Shown piece after piece: positions 1 through 8,630 of a stretch of 37,674 nucleotides of DNA. Origin of the DNA: an uncultured Ruminococcus sp. (GTDB taxonomy: Bacteria; Bacillota; Clostridia; Oscillospirales; Ruminococcaceae); assembly GCA_902780695.1 (NCBI GenBank), contig CACZGM010000046.1, forward strand, positions 18,271 through 55,944. The letters run 5' to 3'. A program made the position numbers and the translations under genes. The notes below the pieces were generated by a model, which had not been told where the DNA came from, made no database searches, and worked only from the letters and a program-made list of their open reading frames with translations. Every line of letters begins with the position of its first letter. Within the stretch, counting starts at the first letter, position 1.

Positions 1-30
1 AATACGCTGAAAGTGTATTTTCAAGGCTTT

Positions 31-83
31 CCTAAATCCGCATTGCGGATTTAGGAACAACAACTGCCATAAGGCAGTTGTTG
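31..83. repeat. Two tandem perfect hairpins
   Basis: Two adjacent inverted repeats, each with an 11-bp perfect stem: positions 31-41 pair with 45-55 (3-nt loop) and 58-68 pair with 73-83 (4-nt loop). Neither is followed by a T-run, so they are not typical intrinsic terminators. They could be the end of a transcript from outside the window, an RNA-stabilising element or a short repeat. From 84 to the promoter at 173 the sequence is AT-rich with nothing else recognisable. Confidence 0.6.
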
Positions 84-172
84 AGGACGCATTAATTATA
101 TCACAAAATCATAAAATAATCAATATTCTTATCAAATTATGTATCAATTTACGAAAAAACTTCTTTTAACTA

Positions 173-201
173 TTGCATTTTTCCGATATATGTTGTATAA
201 T
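173..201 (+). promoter_or_regulatory. Sigma-A type promoter of the amino acid importer operon
   Basis: TTGCAT (173-178) and TATAAT (196-201) are separated by 17 bp. The start of the binding-protein gene lies about 45 nt downstream of the expected transcription start, with AAAGGA before the ATG. Confidence 0.75.
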
Positions 202-251
202 AGTACAGTTAATATAAAATGTCACTTTTGTGTATGAAAGGAATTAAGATT

Positions 252-1088
252 ATGAAAAAGACAACAAAAGGAATCATAGCAGCCTGTACGGCAGCAGCCG
301 TACTCGTTATCGCGGGATGCGGTCAGACGGCGGCTCCCGGTTCTTCGACCGCGGCTCCTGCACAGTCGGCAGGCGGTTCCGCAATACCCAACACCGTTTT
401 CAGCGCAGACGATCTCGTCGGCAAGACAATAGGCACACAGCTCGGAACCACGGGCTACATATTCGCGGGCGACGTTGAAGGAGCCACTGTCGAGGCATAC
501 AACAAGGCAGCGGACGCTATACAGGCACTCAAACAGGGTAAGGTAGATGCAGTTGTCATAGACAGAGAACCCGCAAAGGTGTTCGTTGAAAAGAACAGTG
601 ATCTCGATATCCTCAAAGACCCGTTTGCAGAAGAGGAATACTCCATTGCATACAAGATCGGCAACGACGAGCTCGGCAAGAAGATCGACGACGCCCTCAC
701 AGCACTCAAGGCTGACGGCACGCTCGACAGCATCGTTTCACACTGGATAGGCGACGACGCAGACCACGCTCCCTACACTCCCGACAGCTCCGTTGCAAGA
801 AGCGGTCAGCTCGTTATGGCGACGAACGCGGAATTCCCGCCCTATGAAAGCATGGAAGGCGGAGAGATCGTCGGAATAGACGTCGATATGATGCGCGCAG
901 TATGCGACAGGATAGGCATGGAACTTGAGATCGAGAACATGGCGTTTGACTCGATAATCGCCGCTGTAAACTCCGGCAAGGCAGATGTGGGCGTTGCGGG
1001 TATGTCCGTGACTCCCGAAAGACAGAAGAACGTCAGCTTCACACAAGGCTACGCGGTTTCCACACAGGTAATAGTTGTCAGAAAGTGA
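252..1088 (+). CDS. Circularly permuted family 3 amino acid-binding lipoprotein of an ABC importer
   Basis: Extracytoplasmic solute-binding protein for a polar amino acid importer, 278 aa from the ATG at 252, which follows AAAGGA; an upstream in-frame ATG at 219 lacks a good ribosome binding site. A lipobox ends at Cys23 (VIAGC), followed by an Ala/Ser/Gly/Pro-rich tether. The order of the two halves is reversed relative to the usual SBP_bac_3 layout. Residues about 50-166 (SADDLVGKTIGTQLGTTG ... DGTLDSIVSHWIG) match the normal C-terminal half. Residues about 185-278 (GQLVMATNAEFPPYE ... TPERQKNVSF ... TQVIVVRK) match the normal N-terminal half and end where the inter-lobe crossover usually is. 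Each half occurs once, so this is a circular permutation rather than a truncated duplication. Permease and ATPase genes follow. The substrate (glutamine, cystine or another polar amino acid) cannot be fixed from sequence. Confidence 0.9.
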   Translation: MKKTTKGIIAACTAAAVLVIAGCGQTAAPGSSTAAPAQSAGGSAIPNTVFSADDLVGKTIGTQLGTTGYIFAGDVEGATVEAYNKAADAIQALKQGKVDAVVIDREPAKVFVEKNSDLDILKDPFAEEEYSIAYKIGNDELGKKIDDALTALKADGTLDSIVSHWIGDDADHAPYTPDSSVARSGQLVMATNAEFPPYESMEGGEIVGIDVDMMRAVCDRIGMELEIENMAFDSIIAAVNSGKADVGVAGMSVTPERQKNVSFTQGYAVSTQVIVVRK

Positions 1089-1122
1089 CCCGCTCACGGC
1101 TGACCCGACAGATGACCGGCTC

Positions 1123-1152
1123 TTTCTCCCCCGCCGCGTGACGGGGGAGAAA
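1123..1152 (+). other. Intercistronic hairpin between binding protein and permease genes
   Basis: An 11-bp perfect inverted repeat, TTTCTCCCCCG (1123-1133) with CGGGGGAGAAA (1142-1152), 8-nt loop and no T-run. It sits in the 98-nt gap after the binding-protein stop. Such hairpins commonly stabilise the upstream mRNA so that the binding protein is made in excess over membrane components; that role here is inference. Confidence 0.6.
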
Positions 1153-1186
1153 ATCAACAGTATGATTTGTAAAGGCGGATAACCCA

Positions 1187-1879
1187 TTGGAAGATTTTTT
1201 TGAAAAGCTCCACGATACCTTTATCGTGGACGACAGATGGAAATACCTGACAAACGGACTCAAAACCACGCTCATCATCACGTTTTTTGCTGTGATACTC
1301 GGTATGGCGCTGGGCTTTTTTGTCGCGGTCATACGCGCAACTCACGATAAGACGGGCAGGCTGAAGGTACTGAATTTCATATCGAAGATGTACCTTACGG
1401 TCATAAGAGGAACTCCCGTAATGGTGCAGCTCCTTATAATTTACTATGTTATTTTTGCTTCCGTAAGAATAGACAAGACTTTCGTCGGCATACTCGCTTT
1501 CGGCATAAACTCCGGCGCCTATGTTGCGGAGATCGTCCGCTCCGGCATTATGTCCATTGACAGCGGACAGTTCGAGGCGGGCGCGAGCCTCGGTCTCGAC
1601 TACACAAAGACAATGATCTACATAATTATCCCGCAGGCGTTCAAGAACGTACTCCCCGCTCTCGCGAACGAATGCATCGTTCTGCTGAAAGAGACCTCCG
1701 TGGCGGGATATATCGCCCTCGAAGACCTGACAAAGGGCGGAGATATCATACGAAGCGTTACATACGAAGCGTTCCTGCCGCTGATAGCGGTCGCTCTGAT
1801 ATATTTGGTGATCGTTGTCGGGCTCAGCTCTCTTGTCGGGAGACTCGAAAGGAGGCTGAAAAAGAGTGATCGAGGTTAA
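1187..1879 (+). CDS. Amino acid ABC importer permease, HisM/GlnP family
   Basis: Integral membrane subunit of the polar amino acid importer, 230 aa, about five hydrophobic segments. The family's EAA loop is visible at about residues 125-155 ([34 protein letters not shown]), where the permease contacts the ATPase. It starts at TTG 1187, 8 nt after AAAGGCGG (1171-1178); no better start is seen. It lies between the binding lipoprotein and the ATPase and overlaps the ATPase gene by 14 nt, so translational coupling is likely. Length is normal for a single-permease (homodimeric) importer, and no second permease gene is present. Confidence 0.92.
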   Translation: MEDFFEKLHDTFIVDDRWKYLTNGLKTTLIITFFAVILGMALGFFVAVIRATHDKTGRLKVLNFISKMYLTVIRGTPVMVQLLIIYYVIFASVRIDKTFVGILAFGINSGAYVAEIVRSGIMSIDSGQFEAGASLGLDYTKTMIYIIIPQAFKNVLPALANECIVLLKETSVAGYIALEDLTKGGDIIRSVTYEAFLPLIAVALIYLVIVVGLSSLVGRLERRLKKSDRG

Positions 1880-2591
1880 AGGACTGAGAAAATCCTTCGG
1901 TTCGCTGGAGATACTCAAAGGCATAGACACCACTATTGAGAAGGGTGAGAAGGTCGTTGTCATAGGCCCCTCCGGCTCAGGAAAAAGTACGTTCCTACGC
2001 TGCCTGAATATGCTTGAAAAGCCTACGGGAGGTTCGGTCATATTTGAAGGCACGGATCTCACAAAAATGAACGATAAACAGCTCCACAAGATGCGCGAGA
2101 AAATGGGAATGGTTTTCCAGCATTTTCACCTTTTCCCGCACCTCACCATACGGAAAAACCTCACCCTCGCCCCGGTGAAACTGAAGCTCATGTCAAAGGA
2201 ACAGGCGGACGAGAGCGCGGAGATCATGCTGAAAAAGGTCGGACTTTCGGACAAGGCGGACAGCTATCCGAATATGCTCTCCGGCGGACAGAAGCAGCGT
2301 ATCGCTATCGCGAGGGCTCTTGTGATGAATCCGGACGTGATGCTGTTCGACGAGCCTACCTCGGCTCTCGACCCGGAAATGGTCGGCGAGGTGCTCGGAC
2401 TTATGAAGCAGCTTGCCGCGGAGGGAATGACAATGGTCGTCGTAACGCACGAAATGGGATTTGCCCGTGAAGTAGCCTCCCGCGTGCTGTTCATAGACGA
2501 GGGCGTTATTGCCGAGGAAAACACGCCCGAAAAGATATTCTCCTCCCCCGACAGTCCGAGATTGCAGTCGTTCCTTTCAAAGGTGCTCTGA
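1866..2591 (+). CDS. glnQ: Polar amino acid ABC importer ATPase, GlnQ family
   Basis: Cytoplasmic ATPase that powers the importer, 241 aa. All nucleotide-binding motifs are intact: Walker [10 protein letters not shown] (34-42), Q-loop at Q85, signature LSGGQKQR (138-145), Walker [14 protein letters not shown] with Glu163, and switch His195 (VVVTHE). It starts at GTG 1866 inside the permease gene, with GGAGG at 1851-1855. Length and motifs match GlnQ/HisP/ArtP-type proteins. The symbol reflects family membership; glutamine specificity is not shown. Confidence 0.92.
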   Translation: MIEVKGLRKSFGSLEILKGIDTTIEKGEKVVVIGPSGSGKSTFLRCLNMLEKPTGGSVIFEGTDLTKMNDKQLHKMREKMGMVFQHFHLFPHLTIRKNLTLAPVKLKLMSKEQADESAEIMLKKVGLSDKADSYPNMLSGGQKQRIAIARALVMNPDVMLFDEPTSALDPEMVGEVLGLMKQLAAEGMTMVVVTHEMGFAREVASRVLFIDEGVIAEENTPEKIFSSPDSPRLQSFLSKVL

Positions 2592-2607
2592 CAAGGGGAC
2601 GCGCTGT

Positions 2608-3528
2608 ATGACAAACAAACTCCGGGGCAGCCTGATGCTCCTTGCCACGGCGCTGATATGGGGGCTTGCTTTTGTCGCGCAGAGCGACGGCATGAACTAT
2701 GTGGGTCCTTTCACCTACAACGCTGCAAGGACGCTGCTCGGCGGCTTTGTGCTTATACCGGCGATACTGTTCCTGAAAGCGACAGATAAGAACAAGAAAA
2801 GTCCGAACAAGCAGAAAGCACCTTTCAGAACCACGCTGCTCGGCGGGATATGCTGCGGTATCGTGTTCTTTGTCGCAAGCTCGCTTCAGCAGACCGGGAT
2901 TATGATGACCACGGTAGGCAAAGCGGGATTCATCACCGCGCTCTATATCGTGATAGTGCCGCTGATAAGCGTAATACTGTACAGAAAGACGACACTGAAA
3001 GTCTGGCTGTGCGCGGCGGCGGCGGCAGCGGGATTCTATATGCTCTGCATAAACGAGAGCTTCTCCGTGTCGGAGGGCGATCTGATGATACTGCTGTGCG
3101 CAGTGTTCTTCGCGGTACATATCATCGTGATAGACCGTTTCAACGCAATGAACACCGACGGTGCCGTTATGTCCTGCATACAGTTCTTCACCGCAGGCAT
3201 ACTGATGCTGATATGTATGTTCATATTTGAAAAGCCGGATATGAACGCTGTACTGTCGGCGTGGCTGCCGATACTGTACGGCGGCGTGATGTCCTGCGGA
3301 ATAGCTTACACATTGCAGATACTCGGACAGCGCTGCACCGAACCGGCCGCGGCATCTTTGCTTATGAGCCTTGAATCCGTGTTCGCCGCGCTTTTCGGCT
3401 GGCTTCTGCTCAATGAGACACTGAACGCAAAGGAGCTTACCGGCTGTGCGCTTGTCTTTGCGGCGGTAATTGCCGCACAGCTCGACATAAAAAGCATTTT
3501 CGGAAGAAAACGGGACAAGCTGAAGTGA
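2608..3528 (+). CDS. EamA/DMT-superfamily transporter, probable metabolite exporter
   Basis: Membrane protein of 306 aa with about ten hydrophobic segments arranged as two EamA repeats (RGSLMLLATALIWGLAFVAQ at the start; LYGGVMSCGIAYTLQILGQR in the second half). EamA proteins usually export amino acids or other small metabolites; the substrate here is unknown. The start is ATG 2608, 8 nt after AAGGGGA (2593-2599). An in-frame ATG at 2509 would overlap the ATPase gene by 83 nt and lacks a better ribosome binding site. The gene follows the importer ATPase by 16 nt and may be in the same operon. Confidence 0.88.
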   Translation: MTNKLRGSLMLLATALIWGLAFVAQSDGMNYVGPFTYNAARTLLGGFVLIPAILFLKATDKNKKSPNKQKAPFRTTLLGGICCGIVFFVASSLQQTGIMMTTVGKAGFITALYIVIVPLISVILYRKTTLKVWLCAAAAAAGFYMLCINESFSVSEGDLMILLCAVFFAVHIIVIDRFNAMNTDGAVMSCIQFFTAGILMLICMFIFEKPDMNAVLSAWLPILYGGVMSCGIAYTLQILGQRCTEPAAASLLMSLESVFAALFGWLLLNETLNAKELTGCALVFAAVIAAQLDIKSIFGRKRDKLK

Positions 3529-3608
3529 CCGACATTCGGCTGCCCGATCAATAATTGCCAGCCAAAGTAATAAAATAAAACTTTCAAGCAAAGGAGTTGT
3601 AAACACCG

Positions 3609-5228
3609 ATGAAAAAACACCTGAGTAAGATCATATTTGCTCTTATCGTACTTGTTTACATCGTTATCTGCTTCATCACAACGCCGATAACGGGCGCGAT
3701 AGGCTCAATGTGGTCGCTGCTTCCTCCGATAGTGGCTATCGGACTTGCGCTCATTACGAAGGAGGTCTATTCCTCCCTGTTCGCCGGCATAATCACCGGC
3801 GGTATTATTTATGCTATATCCTCCGGCACCGGATTTGAAGGATTTTTCGGTGCCGTAGTGAAAGAGGGCATCATCACCAACCTTGCCGACAGCTACAATG
3901 CCGGAATACTGATGTTTCTCGTGGTGCTGGGCATAATCGTCGTGCTTATGAACAAAGCCGGCGGAAGCAACGCCTACGGTGAATGGGCGGCTAAACACAT
4001 CAAGTCGCGCAAGGGTGCGTGCATATCGACATTCCTGCTCGGCTGCCTTATCTTTGTTGACGACTATTTCAACTGCCTGACAGTCGGCTCGGTAATGCGT
4101 CCCGTAACCGACAAGCACAGTGTCTCCCGCGCAAAGCTCGCGTACCTTATCGACGCGACCGCGGCACCTGTATGTATCATAGCTCCGATATCGTCGTGGG
4201 CTGCTGCCGTAAGCGGTACGGTCGAGGGCGTGAACGGCATTCAGCTTTTCATACAGACGATACCGTACAATCTGTATGCCCTGCTGACTATCGTAATGGT
4301 GGTATTCATCGCGCTGAGCGACACGGATTTCGGCCCGATGAAGCGTCACGAGAACAACGCGCGCAAGGGCGATCTTTTCACCTCAAAGAATATGGTATAT
4401 GATGAGCCGGAAATGCCGATGAACAGCAAAGGAAAGGTCATCGACCTTATTCTTCCCGTTCTGATACTTATATTTATGTGCGTTGTCGGAATGATCTACA
4501 CCGGCGGATTTTTCAAGGGTGCGGACTTCATCACGGCGTTCTCGGAGTGCGACGCGTCCTACGGACTTGCGCTCGGATCTCTCGGCGCACTGCTGATAAT
4601 AATAGTTTACTATCTGTGCCGCGGCGTCCTTAAGTTCAAGGACTGCATGGATTCTATCGTTTCGGGATTCAAGCACATGGTTCCGGCTATTCTGATACTT
4701 ATGTTCGCATGGACGCTGAAAACAATGACATCTATGCTTAACGCGCCGGCATTTGTTTCCGGACTTGTCGGTAACTTCACGGCAATTCAGATGCTTCTCC
4801 CGGCAATACTGTTCGTTGTGGCGGTAGGACTTTCGTTCGCAACGGGAACATCGTGGGGTACTTTCGGTATCCTTATCCCGATAGTTACGGGCGTATTCTC
4901 CACAAGCCTTGCGTCTGTTGAAGAGACCGGAGTTATCCCGGAAATGGTAATAATCTGCATCTCCGCGTGCCTTGCGGGTGCTGTATGCGGCGACCACTGC
5001 TCACCTATCTCCGACACGACTATAATGTCATCTACCGGTGCGCAGTGTGACCACGTCAACCACGTTTCCACGCAGATACCCTACGCACTTCTTGTCGCAG
5101 CCGTATGTATGGTAGGCTTCATCATCGCCGGCTTCGTGCAGAACATATTTGTCGTACTCGGCTCGTCCGTTGCTATACTCCTTGCCGTCCTGTTTACATT
5201 CTTCGTTCTGAACAAGCGCCGGTCATGA
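3609..5228 (+). CDS. NhaC-family Na+/H+ antiporter
   Basis: Polytopic membrane protein of 539 aa with about twelve hydrophobic segments. Visible family traits are the long N-terminal membrane domain with PPIVAIGLALITKEVYSSL and SLFAGIITGGIIYA, the FVDDYFNCLTVGSVM segment and the C-terminal GDHCSPISDTTIMSSTGA region typical of NhaC/Na+-H+ exchanger proteins. Likely role is sodium/proton exchange or sodium-coupled organic ion exchange at the inner membrane. AAAGGAG (3590-3596) precedes the ATG. It stands 80 nt after the EamA gene and is followed by a structured non-coding stretch and a terminator, so it may end the transcript. Confidence 0.88.
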   Translation: MKKHLSKIIFALIVLVYIVICFITTPITGAIGSMWSLLPPIVAIGLALITKEVYSSLFAGIITGGIIYAISSGTGFEGFFGAVVKEGIITNLADSYNAGILMFLVVLGIIVVLMNKAGGSNAYGEWAAKHIKSRKGACISTFLLGCLIFVDDYFNCLTVGSVMRPVTDKHSVSRAKLAYLIDATAAPVCIIAPISSWAAAVSGTVEGVNGIQLFIQTIPYNLYALLTIVMVVFIALSDTDFGPMKRHENNARKGDLFTSKNMVYDEPEMPMNSKGKVIDLILPVLILIFMCVVGMIYTGGFFKGADFITAFSECDASYGLALGSLGALLIIIVYYLCRGVLKFKDCMDSIVSGFKHMVPAILILMFAWTLKTMTSMLNAPAFVSGLVGNFTAIQMLLPAILFVVAVGLSFATGTSWGTFGILIPIVTGVFSTSLASVEETGVIPEMVIICISACLAGAVCGDHCSPISDTTIMSSTGAQCDHVNHVSTQIPYALLVAAVCMVGFIIAGFVQNIFVVLGSSVAILLAVLFTFFVLNKRRS

Positions 5229-5345
5229 GAGAGATTTGAGAGGCTAACGAGAAGCGCCGCCGCACAAGTGTCCCGGCGTCCGGGAAGACATCCCTAAAAA
5301 AGCGGACCGGATACCGCAGACCAATGCGGTGGGACCGGTGAAGAT
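5229..5345 (+). other. GC-rich structured non-coding stretch downstream of nhaC
   Basis: About 115 nt of GC-rich sequence between the antiporter stop and an AT-rich terminator region. One compound hairpin is clear: ACCGG (5306-5310) pairs with CCGGT (5335-5339), and ACCGC (5313-5317) with GCGGT (5326-5330). A second, TCCCGG...CCGGGA around 5267-5285, lies beside it. No ORF with a ribosome binding site covers it. It could be a small RNA or a 3' UTR element; it matches no riboswitch class I can recognise. Confidence 0.4.
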
Positions 5346-5363
5346 TTTTAAATTAAATAATTT

Positions 5364-5400
5364 CAGCTTGCTATGGTCATCACAGCAAGCTGTTTGATTT
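5364..5400 (+). terminator. Intrinsic terminator after nhaC
   Basis: A 9-bp perfect stem, CAGCTTGCT (5364-5372) with AGCAAGCTG (5384-5392), followed by TTTGATTTT. From here to the promoter at 5578 I see no gene or other element. Confidence 0.7.
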
Positions 5401-5577
5401 TATACGAAAATATTTCTTGCAGAGCGTCCCGCTGATGTGACTCTGAAATACTGCATTTATTCAGGGTGTACAGACCAATCAGCCGAAAACGGCAGGTATA
5501 GCAGAGACTTACGATCGCGCTGGGCGGCACAGGATAATGTCGAAAAATCTTTCCTGATACCAAAAACGAAAAAAGGC

Positions 5578-5606
5578 TTGCAAAATTCCATAATATATAG
5601 TATAAT
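5578..5606 (+). promoter_or_regulatory. Sigma-A promoter of the M50-scpAB operon
   Basis: TTGCAA (5578-5583) and a perfect TATAAT (5601-5606) with 17-bp spacing. The first gene starts about 80 nt downstream. Confidence 0.75.
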
Positions 5607-5693
5607 AGAAATATATTGCTGTAAATCAATGGCTCCGGCAAGAGATAAAAAAGATCATGCCGGATAAAAAGAACAAAAGGATCGAGGTCTTAT

Positions 5694-6368
5694 ATGTTAA
5701 GTGCGATAAGAAGCGGAAGCATGATAGAGATCATTCTCACCGCGTTCTCACTGCTTGTTATGCTGTTTGTCGTCTTTCCCGTGCATGAGTGCTCCCACGC
5801 ACTTGCCGCAAAGCTGCTCGGTGACGACACCGCCGAGAGAGAGGGCAGAATAACTCTGAACCCCTTTGCTCATCTCGACATCATGGGTACTATCGGTATC
5901 CTTGCTTTCGGTATAGGCTGGGCAAAACCTGTGCCGGTAAATCCCGCAAGATGCCGCAAGGTGAGTCAGAAAGCCGCTATGGCGATAACCGCGGCGGCGG
6001 GTCCTATGGCAAACTTTGTATCGTCGCTGATATTCATGATAATCATGAAAGTGCTCATAGTCTGCTACAATGGCAGCGACAGCGCTCCGGACGCTCTGTA
6101 CTACGTTATCATGGCACTGCGTCTGATAATAGATATTGACCTTTTCAACGGCGTGTTCAATCTGCTCCCCGTTCCGCCGTTTGACGGTTCACGCGTATTC
6201 TTCGCGTTCCTGCCGACCAAATACTACTTCTCTATAATGAAATATGAGCGCTATATCATGATCGTCCTGCTCTTACTCATGTGGACAGGCATACTCTCCA
6301 TTCCGTTCTCCATACTCTCCGACCTGCTCTACGGCTTCCTCGACCTGATAACGAAGTTCATCTGCTGA
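5694..6368 (+). CDS. Site-2 protease family (M50) membrane metallopeptidase
   Basis: Membrane-embedded zinc metalloprotease, 224 aa, about five hydrophobic segments. The catalytic HEXXH is HECSH (His31, Glu32, His35) inside the first hydrophobic stretch. The second family motif, NLLPVPPFDG (156-165), supplies the third zinc ligand, Asp164. There is no PDZ domain, so it is a short YwhC/SpoIVFB-like form rather than RseP. It starts at ATG 5694 with GAGGT at 5684-5688. It is followed by scpA after one base, an order often seen in Clostridia. The substrate is unknown. Confidence 0.9.
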   Translation: MLSAIRSGSMIEIILTAFSLLVMLFVVFPVHECSHALAAKLLGDDTAEREGRITLNPFAHLDIMGTIGILAFGIGWAKPVPVNPARCRKVSQKAAMAITAAAGPMANFVSSLIFMIIMKVLIVCYNGSDSAPDALYYVIMALRLIIDIDLFNGVFNLLPVPPFDGSRVFFAFLPTKYYFSIMKYERYIMIVLLLLMWTGILSIPFSILSDLLYGFLDLITKFIC

Positions 6369-6369
6369 T

Positions 6370-7125
6370 ATGGAGGAGCTGAATTTCAAGCTTGAGATAT
6401 TCGAGGGTCCTCTCGACCTTATGCTGAACCTTATCTCAAAGCATAAACTTAATATCCGCGATATCGAGATATCCGTCCTGCTCGACCAGTTTCTCGACTA
6501 CCTCGACAAGATGCAGGAAGCCGATATCGACGTTGCGGGCGAGTTCGTCGAAATGGCGGCTCACCTCATATTCATAAAGACCGCCGAGCTGCTCCCGAAG
6601 CACGAGGTCGAAGCGCTGAAAAAGGAGCTGTCAGGACGGCTGATAGAATACGCCATGTGTAAGGCGGCAGCCGAGAACCTGAGACAGCTATACTGCGGCG
6701 ACACCGTGTTCGTGCGCGCACCGCTTGAGCTGCCTGTGGACAACACATACAGGCTGTTCCACGACAGATATGAGCTGCTCGACAACTACACGGCGGTAAG
6801 CACCAAAAGCGAGAAGCTCAGAAAGGACGCGAAACAGGTATTCAAACCTATCGTCGCGCAGACCTATGTGAGCGTGTTCTCAAAGCTGATCTTCGTGCTG
6901 CGTAACCTGCACAGCGGCAGCGAGATAGAAGTGAAGTCACTGTACAAGGGACAGACCCGCTCGGCACAGGTCGCGGTGTTCCTTGCCCTGCTGGAGCTTT
7001 CAAAGCGCGGCAGAGTCGAGTTCTCCGACGACGGAGAACGCATAGTCATGACCCGCGGTAAAAAAGATATCACGATCGGGGTAATGACGGATAACACGGA
7101 GAATACGGAGGTGACCGGCGAATGA
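6370..7125 (+). CDS. scpA: Segregation and condensation protein A
   Basis: Kleisin subunit of the SMC-ScpA-ScpB complex that organises and segregates the chromosome; cytoplasmic, 251 aa. The N-terminal kleisin motif is clear (FKLEIFEGPLDLMLNLISKH, residues 6-25), followed by DIEISVLLDQFLDYL and the EMAAHLIFIKTAELLP helix that contacts the SMC neck. The C-terminal winged-helix part (about 165-230) binds the SMC head. The ATG begins one base after the upstream stop and lacks a strong ribosome binding site, suggesting coupling to the M50 gene. It overlaps scpB by 4 nt (ATGA). Confidence 0.96.
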   Translation: MEELNFKLEIFEGPLDLMLNLISKHKLNIRDIEISVLLDQFLDYLDKMQEADIDVAGEFVEMAAHLIFIKTAELLPKHEVEALKKELSGRLIEYAMCKAAAENLRQLYCGDTVFVRAPLELPVDNTYRLFHDRYELLDNYTAVSTKSEKLRKDAKQVFKPIVAQTYVSVFSKLIFVLRNLHSGSEIEVKSLYKGQTRSAQVAVFLALLELSKRGRVEFSDDGERIVMTRGKKDITIGVMTDNTENTEVTGE

Positions 7126-7730
7126 CAGTCACGGAAAGCGTTGCGGCGATCGAAGCGATAATGTTCGCCTACGGTGAGCCGATCACAACAGAAAAGCTGG
7201 CGGAGGCTTCCGGTATTGAGGAAGAGACCGTCGTGAAGCTCGTTGACACGCTTGAAAGACAGTACAACGTCCGTGAGAGCGGACTTAAGATACTGCGCAT
7301 AAACGGGGCGTTCCAGATAGCCGCAAGATCGGAATACGCGGACAGCATCAAGCGGGCGCTCGAAACAAGAAAGCAGCAGCCGCTTTCACAGGCGGCAATG
7401 GAAACGCTTGCTATCATCGCGTACAACCAGCCCGTAACAAACGGCTTTGTGGAACAGGTGCGCGGCATAGACAGCAGCAGCATAGTGCGCGGTCTTGCGG
7501 AACGCGGATTGCTTGAAGAAGCGGGACGGCTCGATCTTCCAGGCAGACCGATAGCCTACCGCACAACGGACAACTTCCTGCGGTGCTTCGGTCTCGGAAG
7601 TCTGGCGGAGCTCCCTCCCCTGCCCGAGCGCGAGGGTCAGCTCGATTTCGACGAGCTCGAACAGATGGAGCGCGAGAAGGAGCTGGAATATCCCGAAAGC
7701 ACTCAGGACGCGGACGAGGATGAAGAATGA
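7122..7730 (+). CDS. scpB: Segregation and condensation protein B
   Basis: Winged-helix partner of ScpA in the SMC condensin complex, 202 aa. The family core is clear: AIEAIMFAYGEPITTEKLAEASG near the N-terminus, QPLSQAAMETLAIIAYNQPV (about 87-106), and VRGIDSSSIVRGLAERGLLE, followed by PGRPIAYRTTDNFLRCFGL. The acidic C-terminal tail (DADEDEE) is normal. It starts in a 4-nt overlap with scpA. Confidence 0.96.
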   Translation: MTVTESVAAIEAIMFAYGEPITTEKLAEASGIEEETVVKLVDTLERQYNVRESGLKILRINGAFQIAARSEYADSIKRALETRKQQPLSQAAMETLAIIAYNQPVTNGFVEQVRGIDSSSIVRGLAERGLLEEAGRLDLPGRPIAYRTTDNFLRCFGLGSLAELPPLPEREGQLDFDELEQMEREKELEYPESTQDADEDEE

Positions 7731-7816
7731 ATAATTGCTGTATCGTCTGCGGCGACGGGTCTGAACCGTGACAAAGCGGATCACCGCAATTATCAATTAT
7801 ACAGAAGGATGGTTTT

Positions 7817-8617
7817 ATGACAGGCTGGATTATTTTCGGTAGCATCCTGCTTGTCCTGATATTTGCTTTTACACGTCCTGTAAAGGTAACGGCGGTGTAC
7901 GACCGTAACCCGGAACTGCGTATAAAGATACTATGCTTCACGATAGTGAAGGTGCCGCAGGACGAGAAGACAAAGAGAAAAAAAGCCGCGAAAGCGCAGA
8001 AAAAAGCCGAAAAGGAGCGCAGAAAAGCCGAGAAGCTCGCGGCAAAGGAAGCGAAGAAAAACGGCGTGACAGAGGTTTCGGCAGCGGAGACAGAAAGCGC
8101 GGAAAGCTCCGATAATACGGAAAAAGCAGAAAACGCAGATGACAGCGCAAAGTCCGGCAAGGCTAAAAAAAGCAAGCCTCCGAAGAAGAAATTCAAGATG
8201 CCGGATATAGACCTCGATATGATAAGAGATTACATCGCAAGCGCTTCCCCGCCGGTAAAAAGGCTTTTCAGGAAGATCAGGATAAGGGACGTATATATCG
8301 ACTGGGTCGTGGGAAGCGACGACGCGGCAGTTACCGCACTGAAATACGGCGGTGTGTGCGCGGCGCTCTACCCTGCCTTTGAATGGATAGACACTTACTT
8401 TGACACAAAGATAAAGGAAATAAACATCGAAGCGGATTTCTCAGCCGAAAAGGACGATATCTTCGCTTACGGCTCGCTAAGGCTGCGGATAAGCACGGCG
8501 ATAGGCTGCGCACTCTGGCTGGCGGTAAGAATGCTTAAGACGTATCTGAAATACAACCCGGCATCGGGCGCAAAACACAAACCAAAAACAAGACCCGTCA
8601 GGGTCAAGGCAAGATGA
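7817..8617 (+). CDS. DUF2953 domain-containing membrane-anchored protein
   Basis: Protein of 266 aa with an N-terminal transmembrane segment (about 4-20, WIIFGSILLVLIFAF). A highly charged Lys/Ala/Glu-rich low-complexity stretch (about 52-130, probable coiled coil/linker) separates it from the C-terminal DUF2953-like domain (about 140-240, with IRDVYIDWVVGSDDAAVTAL). In sporeforming Clostridia this family sits next to ytfJ, as here, suggesting a sporulation link; its biochemical role is unknown. AAGGAT lies 9 nt before the ATG. The 86-nt gap after scpB contains an 8-bp ATAATTGC/GCAATTAT inverted pair but no clear promoter. Confidence 0.8.
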   Translation: MTGWIIFGSILLVLIFAFTRPVKVTAVYDRNPELRIKILCFTIVKVPQDEKTKRKKAAKAQKKAEKERRKAEKLAAKEAKKNGVTEVSAAETESAESSDNTEKAENADDSAKSGKAKKSKPPKKKFKMPDIDLDMIRDYIASASPPVKRLFRKIRIRDVYIDWVVGSDDAAVTALKYGGVCAALYPAFEWIDTYFDTKIKEINIEADFSAEKDDIFAYGSLRLRISTAIGCALWLAVRMLKTYLKYNPASGAKHKPKTRPVRVKAR

Positions 8618-8630
8618 AAGGATAAAGACT

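Noticed and set aside
1154-2089. 311-codon - strand open frame opposite the permease and ATPase genes
   Set aside because: Covers two intact ABC importer genes in antisense; composition is non-protein-like.
2506-3606. 366-codon open frame on the - strand opposite the EamA gene
   Set aside because: It lies fully antisense to a well-supported transporter, has no ribosome binding site and encodes an unnatural Arg/His/Tyr-rich sequence typical of shadow frames in GC-rich codon positions.
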